Part shown: piece after piece, positions 29,863-38,988 of the stretch
Layout of the letters: each line of letters opens with the position of its first letter
Numbering within the stretch: the first letter of the stretch is position 1
Source of the DNA: Isochrysis galbana
Taxonomy: Eukaryota; Haptophyta; Isochrysidales; Isochrysidaceae
Assembly: GCA_018136815.1 (NCBI GenBank)
Contig: CM030941.1
Span: 3,251,800-3,315,799, forward strand
Direction of reading: 5' to 3'
Length of the DNA: 64,000 nt
Notes under the pieces: generated by a model
What the model saw: only the letters and a program-made list of their open reading frames with translations
Told to the model about the DNA's origin: nothing
Database searches by the model: none
Program-made: the position numbers and the translations under genes

Positions 29863-30784
29863 TGCACGCCCGACTTCAGCACTGGGAGAGGTTTGCAGCG
29901 TGCAGTACGAAGAAGCGCACGAACAAATGAAGGTAGCCAACGATGAATTCTTGGTAGCATGTTTGAAGGACGAGGGAGAGCTGGGCGGCATCACCAAGGC
30001 TCTGAATATTGACTGTCACACAATCCAACTCCCACTGGACGACGATGGTGCCTTTCGCAGGGCTGCGCTGCAGGCACTCGTGCACACCGTCGGGGCCGTC
30101 TGCATGCTGCACGATGGGTCGCTGCAGATGAAGACGGACGGGCTTGGGTTCACCCTCCGTGGCGGCTGGGGCGCGCCCTACACACACGTCAATGCGCCCA
30201 TCTTCGAAGGCTGGAAGCAGAAGGGATGTGTGCTGACGCTCAACGCTGCAGCACTCTCCTTGATCAACCACAACACCGCCACATGCGAGCCCTTCATAAG
30301 CCTTACCGTCATGAACAAGTCCATCATAAGGCGTCTCTCTTTCGCTGGATTTCGCCACATGGAGTCGACGGTGCAGGACAGCACGTGCCTGCAGCTCATC
30401 TTCGTTGACTTCCTCTTCAAGTACGACCTGCACTCCCACTTCACATACCACCAAGATCTTCGGCACGGAAAGTCGGCGGTCTTCACGGCAGTTGTTAAGC
30501 TTACAGCAGATGAAAGCAGCCTTCACGTCGCCGGCGCTGCAGCGCCCGCTGTTTTCAAGGAGATTGGTGACGCCCATGTGCTACTGTCTCGCATGTACCA
30601 CAGGTCTGGCGCAAGCACTGCTCGCACAGTGCTAGCTGTCTTCTTCTACAAGATCGGCAGGGAGCGCACGCGTCTGGAATCAGCCGGAGTCGAGACGGAC
30701 GAACAGCACGAGGAAACGCAGCAGGGTGAAATAGCGGAGGGAGCATGTTCGAGCGACAGCGACAACAACGTGCCCAGCCTCTGA
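29690..30784 (+). CDS. 2OG-Fe(II)-dioxygenase-like protein
   Basis: 364 residues from the first in-frame ATG. A more conservative start is the ATG at 29927 (MKVANDEF), because the first 79 residues derive from a low-quality tandem duplication. The C-terminal half contains SHFTYHQD (candidate His-x-Asp iron ligands), about 50 residues later MYHRSG (candidate distal His), then TART and a hydrophobic AVFFY strand. This is the spacing of a double-stranded beta-helix oxygenase core. Such enzymes hydroxylate or demethylate substrates with 2-oxoglutarate and oxygen; the substrate here is unknown. The acidic C-terminal tail is disordered. Family assignment is by motif spacing only, and a retroelement-associated gene is an alternative. 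Confidence 0.55.
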   Translation: MVLQIWQPMVSQALSGWAPSEGEGLASRIPSVAGVVQLARVLQRRTARMLPGQQRWPFARPTSALGEVCSVQYEEAHEQMKVANDEFLVACLKDEGELGGITKALNIDCHTIQLPLDDDGAFRRAALQALVHTVGAVCMLHDGSLQMKTDGLGFTLRGGWGAPYTHVNAPIFEGWKQKGCVLTLNAAALSLINHNTATCEPFISLTVMNKSIIRRLSFAGFRHMESTVQDSTCLQLIFVDFLFKYDLHSHFTYHQDLRHGKSAVFTAVVKLTADESSLHVAGAAAPAVFKEIGDAHVLLSRMYHRSGASTARTVLAVFFYKIGRERTRLESAGVETDEQHEETQQGEIAEGACSSDSDNNVPSL

Positions 30785-31245
30785 AAATGGGCCCCCCGCT
30801 GGCTTCATGTGTTCAGCGCGGGGCTGTTGTGTTGCTGCTGCACTTCCGCTGCTGCGCTTCCCATGTCCGCATAAGTGAATGAATCAGCTTGAGGATCTTG
30901 TATTGAATAGAACGGGTGTGTGCGCGCGGGATTTGATGTGCGCGCGCGGGCTCCGCAGCTGTATGTGGCGTCGATGCCGCAGTTGGAGTGAAGGAGTGTG
31001 CGTGCAGTGCAGGTGCCTGCTTATTTTTTCCGATAACATGGGTGGTGTGCCCCACCACTTGATCAATTTTGGCTCTCAACTTGCAATCCCACGCGAGCAC
31101 GATCAACAGCCACCTTGGCGGGCTACTGGCCGCCCAGCGCGCCCCGTTCACCGTGTCTTCACCTGCACCTGCAGTTCCTGCACTCTCACCTTCACCTGCA
31201 CCTTCACTGAAGAAAAAACTTCGGACCAGCACCTTCCCAGTTGGA
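30785..31245. other. Intergenic downstream of the oxygenase-like gene
   Basis: Contains alternating purine-pyrimidine GTGTGCGCGCGC runs around 30915-30955 and a short run of CACCTGCACCTGCA-type repeats (31160-31210). No gene is supported. Confidence 0.4.
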
Positions 31246-31430
31246 AAAATTTTTTATTTCCGAACAACCCCCTCCCGCCCCACGAAGGGCAATGGCGTCG
31301 GAGAGGGACCCCCCTCCCTTCCCCCGCGCCCCGCGCCCCGCGCGTGGCGGGCTATTTTGGGAGATTCAGGCGGGCGCTCACGGGAGAGAATCGGAATGGT
31401 GAATGTGGGGCGCATCACTATTAGAAACGC
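31246..31430 (+). repeat. Interspersed repeat A, 3' half
   Basis: CCGAACAACCCCCTCCCGCC, ACGAAGGGCAATG.CGTCGG, TATTTTGGGAGATT and GAATGTGGGGCGCATC blocks match the reverse complement of 36310-36480. The copy is cut at its right end where a LINE fragment begins. Confidence 0.7.
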
Positions 31431-31726
31431 GGAGCCAAGACCTCTTGCAGGCGGCGAGAGGCCTGGACATACGGAGCATCACCTAGGGTAGCTAAATCTT
31501 CTATTAGGAGCCATAGCGGGAATCAACAAAGATCTTATGTTATATAAATGAGGATAATCTGATTCGAAAACTAGATCAAGGTACGAGCCACAGTCTCCCA
31601 CCCCCTTCTCTCCAACTCCTGGCCGAAGCAGAGCGCGCGGCCTCGCTGGAACCGGCTTCTCCGCCAAAGAGAGAACTGGGGAAGGGGGAAGGGGTTGTTA
31701 GGGGTTAAGGTTGGGTAGTAGGGGGG
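31431..31726 (+). mobile_element. LINE family 2, truncated 3' fragment
   Basis: Begins within the last codons of the C-terminal ORF (DLLQAARGLDIRSIT then TAG at 31484-31486), which closely matches the end of the ORF at 51637. The 3' UTR follows (GAGCCACAGTCTCCCACCCC, GGGGTTGTTAGGGGTTAAGG). The copy stops before the terminal T run, at about 31726. Confidence 0.7.
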
Positions 31727-31729
31727 CAG

Positions 31730-32150
31730 CAGCAGACGGAGCCCTTCTTCTTCTCGGGGTTCACGTTCACGTAGCTCGACTCGGTGGTCGAGCGAGCGAT
31801 GCCCTCGGTGTGAAACCCGTGTGAAGCCCCGGTTAAAGAGTTAAAGACCTTCTGTATCTGCCCCTCCACCTTCTTCTATCTCTCTTCCCCCCTTCCTTCT
31901 CTCCCTCCTCTTCTTTTACACTAACTACACTCCTTCTTTCTCCCTTCTTCTCCCCCGCTTTCTCCATCCTCTGCGGCTTCTTCTGGAGAAACCCTCCCTC
32001 TCTGTGTGTCACGGCAAAAAAAAATGCCGAGGATGAGCTCCTCCTCTCCTCCTCTCCTCCTCTCTCACCACCAGCAGCACAGAGACACCCCTTCGTCTAA
32101 GTGAAAAGACTCCACGGATAGATGAATGTTGGACCATCGACGTTCGCTTC
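31730..32150. other. Intergenic, pyrimidine-leaning, no supported gene
   Basis: Short CTCCTC repeats around 32040-32070; nothing recognisable. Confidence 0.4.
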
Positions 32151-32154
32151 TAAT

Positions 32155-33330
32155 CTTCCCCCCCCCTCTCTCTCTTTCTCTCTCCGTAATCACGCGCCGT
32201 CATCTCTCTGCCGGAAGACGAAGAGAGCGGCGGCGGCGGGGGAGCGGCCCGCGAGTAGGAGAGAGAGGGGGGGGGGGAGGGGGAGAGTAGAGGGATAAGA
32301 GGGGAGAGAGAGAGAAGAGAGAGAGAGGGGGGGGGAGGGGGAGAGTAGAGGGATAAGCGGGGAGAGAGAGAGGAGAGAGAGGGAGGGAGAGGGGAGAGAG
32401 AGAGCAGAGAGAGAGAGAGAGAGGTAGGAAGATGGTAGTGTACGAGAGGAAAGAAGAGAGAGCGAAAGGGACGGCACACGAGCAAACCATTCTTCTGGGG
32501 AAGGAACGGGAAGAGGAGGGAAGAGATACGAGAGAAGAGAGGAGAGAAGAGAGGAGAGAGAAGAGAGGAGAGAAGTGAGGACGCCACACTCCAAGATGTG
32601 GCACTCTCTGCGCTCTCTCTCTCTCTCTCTCTTTCTCTCCCTTCCCCCCCCCCCCCCCTCTTTCCAGGGGACACGCGCTAGCTAAAGAAGATTGCCCCCC
32701 CCCTTCCATCCCTTGCTCTCTCCATCTCTTTCTCTTGCCCCTCTCTCTCTTCTCTCTCTCTCTACATTACCCCCCTCCCAGAGACTCGACTTCTCTATTT
32801 CCCCCCTCAACTACTCTCTCGTCCCCCCCACCCCGCTCTCACTTCGTTTCCCTCGAGAGAGTCTCATGTTCCCAACCCCCCACCTCATGAGAGAGCCCCC
32901 AGGATGAGAGAGAAGGCGCGCTTGTGCTCGCCTCCCCCGCGCCACAACTCTGTCTCTCCCTCTCTTTCTTCTCTCTCCTTCCCCCCCTCTCCTCTCTCTC
33001 TTCCCCTGCCCACCCCCCTTCCTGCTCTGCTGCGCCCCCCCCCTCCCCCCCCCCCCCCGCTCTCTCTCTCTCTCTCTCTCTCCCCCCATCTATCTTCTCT
33101 CTCTCTCCCTCCCCTTTTCCTTTCCGCTCTCTCTCCCTCCTCCCGTTTCCTTCCCGCTCCCTCTCTCCCTCTCTCCCGTCTCCCTGAGCTTCTACTTTCA
33201 GCGGCCGCAATCCCACTATTCTCTCCCTCCTCCCCTTCCCTCTCTCTCTCTCTCTTCTCACGAGCGAGAGAGACAGAGAAGAGAGGAAGAGAGCGAGAGA
33301 GAGAGCGAGAGGGAGGAAGAGACCGAGAGC
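32155..33330. repeat. GA-rich tract (32210-32580) then CT-rich tract (32600-33250) upstream of the FCP1-like gene
   Basis: The strand bias switches from purine to pyrimidine at about 32600 and stays pyrimidine up to the gene, so the coding strand of the gene is preceded by polypyrimidine. Low-complexity ORFs in it are discounted. Confidence 0.85.
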
Positions 33331-33344
33331 TCTCTCTTCCTCCG

Positions 33345-35129
33345 ATGAGCCACCTGCCTCCTCCCTCGGCCAAGCGACGCGCGGTCGCTCGCCGCCGCAC
33401 CCCCGCTGCCACCACCGCGGCCGAGGCTTCCTCCTGTGACCGTGCGTGGGCAGAGGAGGCCCTGCCCTCTCACCAAGCAGAGGGAGAGGATGAGGTAGGC
33501 TACCTCTGGGGGATGAACATTGTCACAGGAGAGCTGAGGGATCAGCTCCCAGGCGATGACGACGAGAAGCGGAAGGAGGGACTCGTCCAGTTCTCTTACG
33601 GCACGTATGAGGGCGTCCAGCTCTCCCACTCGGAGGTGGCCAAGCTGAAGGCGGAGGAGAGAGCAAGCCTCATCGCGTCGAGGAAGCTCGTGCTCGTGCT
33701 CGACCTGGACCACACGCTGCTCAACTCCGCCATGCTGCATGAGCTCTCGATTGAACAGGCCGATGCAGTCGCCGCGGCCGCGGGCGTTCCGAAGTGGACC
33801 GTGCCGCCTGAAGCGCCACCTGTGAGCGCCGCTGCCGCTGCCGCCTCCCTCGTGCACGATGACGACCTGATTGAGGAGGAGGAGGAGGAGGAGGAGGAGG
33901 CGACATGCGGCAAGGAAGCAGACGGTCAGGACGGGGAGCCCGCGCTCGCCCCCGCCTCTGCGCCCATTCCCGCCCTCGCCCCTGCCGGTGACCCCGCATC
34001 CGCGCCTGCGTCCGCACCTGCACCAGCGCGCGCGCCCGCCGCAGAGGCCGGCGGCAGCGCCGCTGCCAACACGCTGCTGCTGGCGGGCGCGGAGCGAGCG
34101 GAGGGGTTGCACTGGCTGCCACAGCTCGGGCTGTGGACCAAGCTTCGGCCGGGTCTTCACGAGTTTCTTCACGCGATTGTGGAAAAGTTCGAGCTCTACG
34201 TGTACACGATGGGTGCGCGCAAGTACGCCGCCGCGGTGGTCGAGCTGCTTGACCCAGATGGTAGCGCAGGGCTGCGCGGGCACGACCGCGTCATAGCGAG
34301 CGAAGACTCGACGTCGAGGCGGCTCAAGGGGCTCGACGTGGTGCTCGGCGCCGAGGAAACCACGGTGAGCGCACGCTCCGTCCCCGCCCAGCCCCGCCGC
34401 ACGCACGTCCTGACTCAACTCCTCCCGTCCAACTCCCCTTCTCTGCCCTTGCGCGTCCAGCTCATCGTGGACGACTCGGCGGCGGTCTGGCCCGAGCATG
34501 CGCCGCAGCTCCTGGTGCCCCGACGCTACCACTACTTTGACTCTTCCGCCGCCCGAGACGCCGCGTTCGGCGCATCGCCCCGCGGGCTCCTCGCTCGCGG
34601 CACCGACGAGCCCGCCAATCTCACTGACGTCGGGTCGCAACTTGGCGCCCTCCTCAGCGCGCTCAAGCGCATCCACGCGCACTACTTTGACAGCCTTGAC
34701 GCGGCGACGATGGCCGCCGCCGCGGTAAGCTGCCCGCCACCTCCGCCGCCCCACGTCAGGGCATCGGTGGTTGAAGTGCGGCGGCAGATCCTAGCAGGGG
34801 TACGCCTGCTCTTCACACGCGTCATTCCGCTCGAGGAAAAGCGGCCCGAACGCCACTTCGCTTGGCGTCTCGCGCTCGAGCTTGGCGCGAGCATCGCTAC
34901 AAGCATCGAGGCGGATGTCACCCACGTCATCGCCGGCGCGGCTCGCACCGACAAGGCTCAATGGGCGGAACGGCACAGTCGGAAGATCGTATCGCTCGAA
35001 TGGCTCACCTCTTGTGGCTACCACTGGCGCCGGCTTGACGAGGCGGACTTCCCCGTGAACGATGAGACGGTCAGCGCGGCTGCTTGCGCCCGGCCAAGCG
35101 ATACGCTGCCGCCGCCCGCCATCAGCTGA
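33345..35129 (+). CDS. FCP1-type RNA polymerase II CTD phosphatase with BRCT domain
   Basis: The catalytic DxDxT motif is seen as LVLDLDHTLLNS (Asp120, Asp122). It is followed by KLRPGLHEFL, ELYVYTMGARKYA, a RVIASED block and LIVDDSAAVWPEH, the order of the FCP1 phosphatase core. A C-terminal BRCT domain (about residues 470-545) ends with VTHVIAG, KIVSLEWLTSCGYHWRR. Together these indicate a nuclear enzyme that dephosphorylates the polymerase II C-terminal repeats. A probable intron at 34365-34460 (GTGAGC...TCCAG, 96 bp) interrupts the core just before LIVDD. It is a multiple of three and has no stop, so the genomic frame is open throughout. Spliced length is about 562 residues. A low-complexity Glu and Ala/Pro insert (about 33875-34070) separates the DxDxT region from the rest. 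The start at 33345 is the first ATG after the CT tract. Confidence 0.85.
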   Translation: MSHLPPPSAKRRAVARRRTPAATTAAEASSCDRAWAEEALPSHQAEGEDEVGYLWGMNIVTGELRDQLPGDDDEKRKEGLVQFSYGTYEGVQLSHSEVAKLKAEERASLIASRKLVLVLDLDHTLLNSAMLHELSIEQADAVAAAAGVPKWTVPPEAPPVSAAAAAASLVHDDDLIEEEEEEEEEATCGKEADGQDGEPALAPASAPIPALAPAGDPASAPASAPAPARAPAAEAGGSAAANTLLLAGAERAEGLHWLPQLGLWTKLRPGLHEFLHAIVEKFELYVYTMGARKYAAAVVELLDPDGSAGLRGHDRVIASEDSTSRRLKGLDVVLGAEETTVSARSVPAQPRRTHVLTQLLPSNSPSLPLRVQLIVDDSAAVWPEHAPQLLVPRRYHYFDSSAARDAAFGASPRGLLARGTDEPANLTDVGSQLGALLSALKRIHAHYFDSLDAATMAAAAVSCPPPPPPHVRASVVEVRRQILAGVRLLFTRVIPLEEKRPERHFAWRLALELGASIATSIEADVTHVIAGAARTDKAQWAERHSRKIVSLEWLTSCGYHWRRLDEADFPVNDETVSAAACARPSDTLPPPAIS

Positions 35130-36089
35130 ATTTCGGTCTCGGCCGGTGGCCCTGACAAAATGTGCTGCGAGAGGCACACGCGATGCGCCGTTACTTGCCT
35201 GCCTCCTCCTGCCGCACCACGTCACTTCCCACCGACTCTCCACACCGCCATCATACCTGTGCTTCAATCTGCGTGTAGTCGACCGCTAGACCGCGGCATC
35301 TCGCCATTCTCAGGCTCACGTGACGTTCTGATCGCATGCACCATCACACAAAATGCATGTCGTACACGATGCATTCCGCCATCCTTACTCGCACATGCCA
35401 CACGCATGTGCAAGTGCCACTCTCAATCGTCTCTTTCTTTGTGGCTCGTAAGAGGTTTATGAGCGTGTCCGTGTGTGTGGCTGGCGTGTGCGTGCCGCCG
35501 GCGCGCGTCTTCAGTCCGCGTGGCGCTTGCTCCATCATCACTGGACCGGTTGCGATGCACTCTGCCATATTTGCCCGCTTGCGCGCCGTGCGGATGGTTC
35601 CCGTGGGTCCTCGCCGGTGCGATGACAGTGGCGATGGCTGTCAACATGGAGTCGTGGGTCAGCACAACGTCACCCATACTCTTCGTATTCGGCAGCAGCC
35701 CCGGCGCGCGCTGCGGGTGCGCTTGGGCCCCCTAGTACGCCTTCACCCGCGCCCGCCGGCATTTGATCCGCCGGCACACCCGCCAGCCGCTATCATGCAC
35801 TAGCGCGCCCGGTCATTCACTCATTTTAACCCCACTATTGGCTCCCACCTCCCCTCTCCTATGGCGGTCAAACAGGGGCGTTTTAACGACTAGTAAGGGT
35901 TGGGCTGCATTTTTTGACCGTGGCGCGATGCCCAATAAAAAAGCTTCGGGGGGGGGGGGGGGCGGGGGGGGCTACCCAGTGACGCCACGAAAATCTTCGG
36001 CCGCCAAGAATCAAGAAATGGTGCGATTCGCCCCCCTTCTCCCCCCCCCCGTCACGCGCGCTCACGCTCTGCCCCCGCGGGAGGATCGG
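35130..36089. other. Intergenic with weak repeats
   Basis: Contains two loosely related CAT/CACA-rich segments (35335-35420, 35555-35620) and, at 35812-35880, a degenerate version of repeat A (GGTCATTCACTCATTTTAACC). A G run lies at 35950-35970. No gene is supported. Confidence 0.4.
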
Positions 36090-36311
36090 TTCCTTTATTT
36101 CTGAGCTACATTCGGCATTTGATTCCCGCCTGATGCAGCGCCGTGTCGGGCTGCCGACAGTCCGACCAATGGATTTTCGTGGGGCAGAGGGGGTTCGGGG
36201 GTCGGGGGAGGGGGGGGGAGGGGGGCAGGTAAGGGGGGGTCCCTGGGGAATCCTTGGACACCCACGAGGGGTGGAAAATAGTTGTCAAAAAGCGTGAGTG
36301 ACCGGCCTATT
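36090..36311 (-). repeat. Interspersed repeat A, unit 2 (tandem with 36312-36600)
   Basis: On the minus strand it starts GGTCACTCACGCTTTTTGAC, then AACTATTTTCCACC, GGTGTCCAAGGATTCC, C-rich tract, CCCCACGAAAATCCATTGG. It follows head-to-tail on the neighbouring unit. Confidence 0.65.
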
Positions 36312-36600
36312 TCTAAGAGGGATGCGCCCCACATTCACATTCACCGCTCTGATTCCTTCCCGCGAGCGCCCGCCTCAATCCTCAATCTCCCAAAATAGAC
36401 CCCCGCGCGCGGGGAAAGGGAGGGGGGTCCCTCACCGACGTCATTGCCCTTCGTGGGGCGGGAGGGGGTTGTTCGGAGGGGGATGCGGCTGGCGGGGCAG
36501 GTGGGGGGGGACCCTGCGGAATGCGGAATCCTTAGCGGCACGCCACCCAAACCCGGATGTGGAAAATAGTTGTTAAAAGAGTGAGTGACCGACCTATTAC
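36312..36600 (-). repeat. Interspersed repeat A, fullest unit
   Basis: On the minus strand: GGTCGGTCACTCACTCTTTT, AACAACTATTTTCCAC, GGATTCCGCA, GGGTCCCCCC, CCGAACAACCCCCTCCCGCC, ACGAAGGGCAATGACGTCGG, TATTTTGGGAGATTGAGG, GAATGTGGGGCGCATCCCTC. Parts recur at 29272, 31246 and 36090. It is non-coding, and its class (SINE, MITE or introner-like) is undetermined. Confidence 0.65.
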
Positions 36601-37324
36601 AATTATTGTCTTTTAGGAAATTAGGGTTATCACCGAATAAGAGGTCGGTGGTATTATCCATATTCAAGGGGGGGGGGGGGGGGGGGGGGAGGAGGCGACC
36701 CTCGCCTACTGCTGTGGCAGTGGGGAAATCACCGCTACTTGCGGCTTGGTAGGGCACCCTCACAAGGTGAAAGCTAAAGCTAAAGAAGCGGCAGCTTGTC
36801 ACGGAGGTCAGCACGCCGAATTTGAAGGTTTCTCTGGAGGACGTTCTCCTTCTCTTGCTGCGCTCATCCTGAGCAACACACGCACAACGGAAGCCAACGC
36901 ACACCACAAACCAAAAAGTGCAGCCTTCCACCCAGCGACTAGCAACTCCCCCAAGGGGATCAGGCCGGGCCGATCGTGTTCTACGACGCGTTTGAAAGAC
37001 GCAGGATACGCCCATCTCTCTGGCCAAACAATCGCGCACCGCGTCTGCGGTGTGAGGCTCGCGGCTCGTCCGTCCTGCCACACGCTTTGGCGCATTGGCA
37101 CATGCCGGCGAACACAACGCTTGCGGCGACTGGATTGGGGGCGCACAGAGGCCCCTCCAAAACACCGCGACTGGCTCTGGCCCCCATATCCACAATCCTC
37201 CATGAAGCCCTGATCACGAGCGTGCTTGCAACCCCCAGAACCATGGCATGCGGCCGCAGAGAGCCGACGCCAACCCCATGGCCCTTCCCTACAACTGCAC
37301 AGCCTTTGGCGAGCGTGCGACTGC
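36601..37324. other. Intergenic, no supported gene
   Basis: A long G run at 36669-36689 is followed by ordinary-composition sequence. Frames are open for about 150-190 codons on both strands, but none has recognisable motifs. Confidence 0.35.
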
Positions 37325-37882
37325 CTACTTGGTGAAGGATTGGATCGTGTAGTACTTGAGCGCCGCCATGCCCGCCTCTGGATAGTCCTCAAACGTCACC
37401 TGAAGGCACGCATGTGGTTATCTAACTCAGCTGGCGCTTGATTCTACGCCGAGCTGCTCCATCACCTGCAGCAGTACACCTGGCAGCACGCAGAGCTGCA
37501 GCAGTAGAGACCACCAGGCCCGCATGACCACGGTTCTTTCCACGGGGCGTTCTCGCGGCCTTTCGATCCACGTTCAGCACCCTTTCACGCTCCTCCGCCC
37601 AAGCCGCACCCATCGCTTCCCTCCTCCAGCCCCTCGCACCTTGAGTGTCTCATCTCCCTTCTTCACCTCGAGCTTGCCCACGTACTTGACGCGCTCATCG
37701 TTGTTGATCTGCCACCCTCCGTGCGCCCCGTCAGCAGTAACCGCCTCGCGGAATGCAGCGTCTAGTTCCTGCGCAGACATCTTGTACGTGTAGATCGCGC
37801 GGTACTGCGACTTGTACAGCTCCCGCCGGTCGTTTCCGCTGGGGACCGCGAGGCCGAAGAACTCCACGTCATCGCTGCTCAT
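37325..37882 (-). CDS. Small two-exon conserved-looking protein of unknown function
   Basis: Exon 1, 37882-37640 (81 codons), joins exon 2, 37399-37325 (24 codons plus TAG), across a 240-bp intron with GTGCGA donor and CTTCAG acceptor. The spliced product is about 105 residues, soluble and mildly charged. It begins MSSDDVEFFGLAVPSG and ends with TFEDYPEAGMAALKYYTIQSF. Composition is normal (not low-complexity), with a Gly-Gly-Trp and a Lys-rich beta-hairpin-like stretch before the junction. A CCCACAG acceptor lies eight bases before the ATG (37891-37885), so a 5' UTR exon may exist upstream. I do not recognise the family. Confidence 0.6.
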
Positions 37883-38079
37883 GGGGCACTGTGGGGACGG
37901 CAAGGGCGAGGCGTGAGGGAAGGTGGGATGCGTCAGAGGCGCCGGATCGCGCTCTTCTCCTCTCCCCTGCCAATCTCCACACACGACAGCGCCTGATAGG
38001 TACCCATCTCCCCCCTTTCCCTCCTCCCCCTCCCCCCCCCCCTCCATACCGGCTGCTGGCGGGCAGCGAGGCGATTCTC

Positions 38080-38330
38080 GACTGCTCTCCCTCTCTCTCG
38101 CCCCCTTCTATTCTCTTACACGGGTCGCACTTATCTGTTAATTCCCCCCCATCCAACCGGGTGCAGTGGGCACACTAGACTCTCGAGCTCTCTCTCTCTC
38201 TCTCCCCCCCCCCCCCCTCTCTCGCCCCTCCCCGTCTCTCTTCCTCTCTCTCTCTCCCCCCCCCCCACCCTTTCCCCTCTCTCCACCTCCGTTTACCCTC
38301 TCTCTCCACCCCCCTCCTTGTCCCCCCTCC

Positions 38331-38383
<53 letters not shown>

Positions 38384-38410
38384 GGCTCTCTGTCCGCGTC
38401 TGTGCCAGAG

Positions 38411-38475
<65 letters not shown>

Positions 38476-38480
38476 GCCCA
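38080..38480. repeat. CT microsatellite tract
   Basis: Nearly pure CT/TC runs of more than 50 bases at 38332-38382 and 38411-38473, on the upstream side of the 37325-37882 gene. Confidence 0.9.
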
Positions 38481-38988
38481 ACGGTCGCTTTCTTCCCATA
38501 ATCTCGTACTTTCTTTCTCCATCCTCAGAACCCGCGAACGAGCCGACTGCGGGGCCCTCACCCAACGCACCCGCCCACCGCTCGCAGCCGCCGCGCGGCC
38601 GCCCGGGCGTTTTCTAACCAGTCCACAGAGAGTTTCTCATCCCTCCAAGGGCCGCCCGCTCCCGCGACCCGCCGAGACTCTCCTCTCCCGCCCGCCCCCC
38701 GCGGGACCTTTTGGCGCCCTTTTCCTTTTTCTAGACGGCTCGGCCTACCGAACCTTTCTCGCGGTCAAACGGACGGACCTCCACATCCTTTTTTATTTAC
38801 ACTGGCGGCGAAAGGGGAGGAGGGAGGAGGAAGAGGGAAGAGAGAGGCAGCAGGAAGGAGGGGGAGGACCATCCTCGAATCCGATCCCTACATAGATCTA
38901 GATGGGAAAGACGGTGCTGGGGCCTGCAAGTACAGCCAAAGACATATGTAGTTGGCCTCTGGCCAAGTACACTTCAAACACATTCGAG
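38481..38988. other. Intergenic, no supported gene
   Basis: GC-rich then GA-rich sequence. Nothing recognisable apart from a short inverted TTGGCC/GGCCAA at about 38953-38967. Confidence 0.4.

Noticed and set aside
33258-34754. 498-codon ORF antisense to the FCP1-like gene
   Set aside because: Shadow frame of a GC-rich coding region; the plus strand carries the recognisable phosphatase and BRCT motifs.
34724-34758. Possible 35-bp intron (GTAAGC...GTCAG) in the FCP1-like gene
   Set aside because: Removing it would shift the frame before the BRCT domain, and 35 bp is too short for a normal intron.
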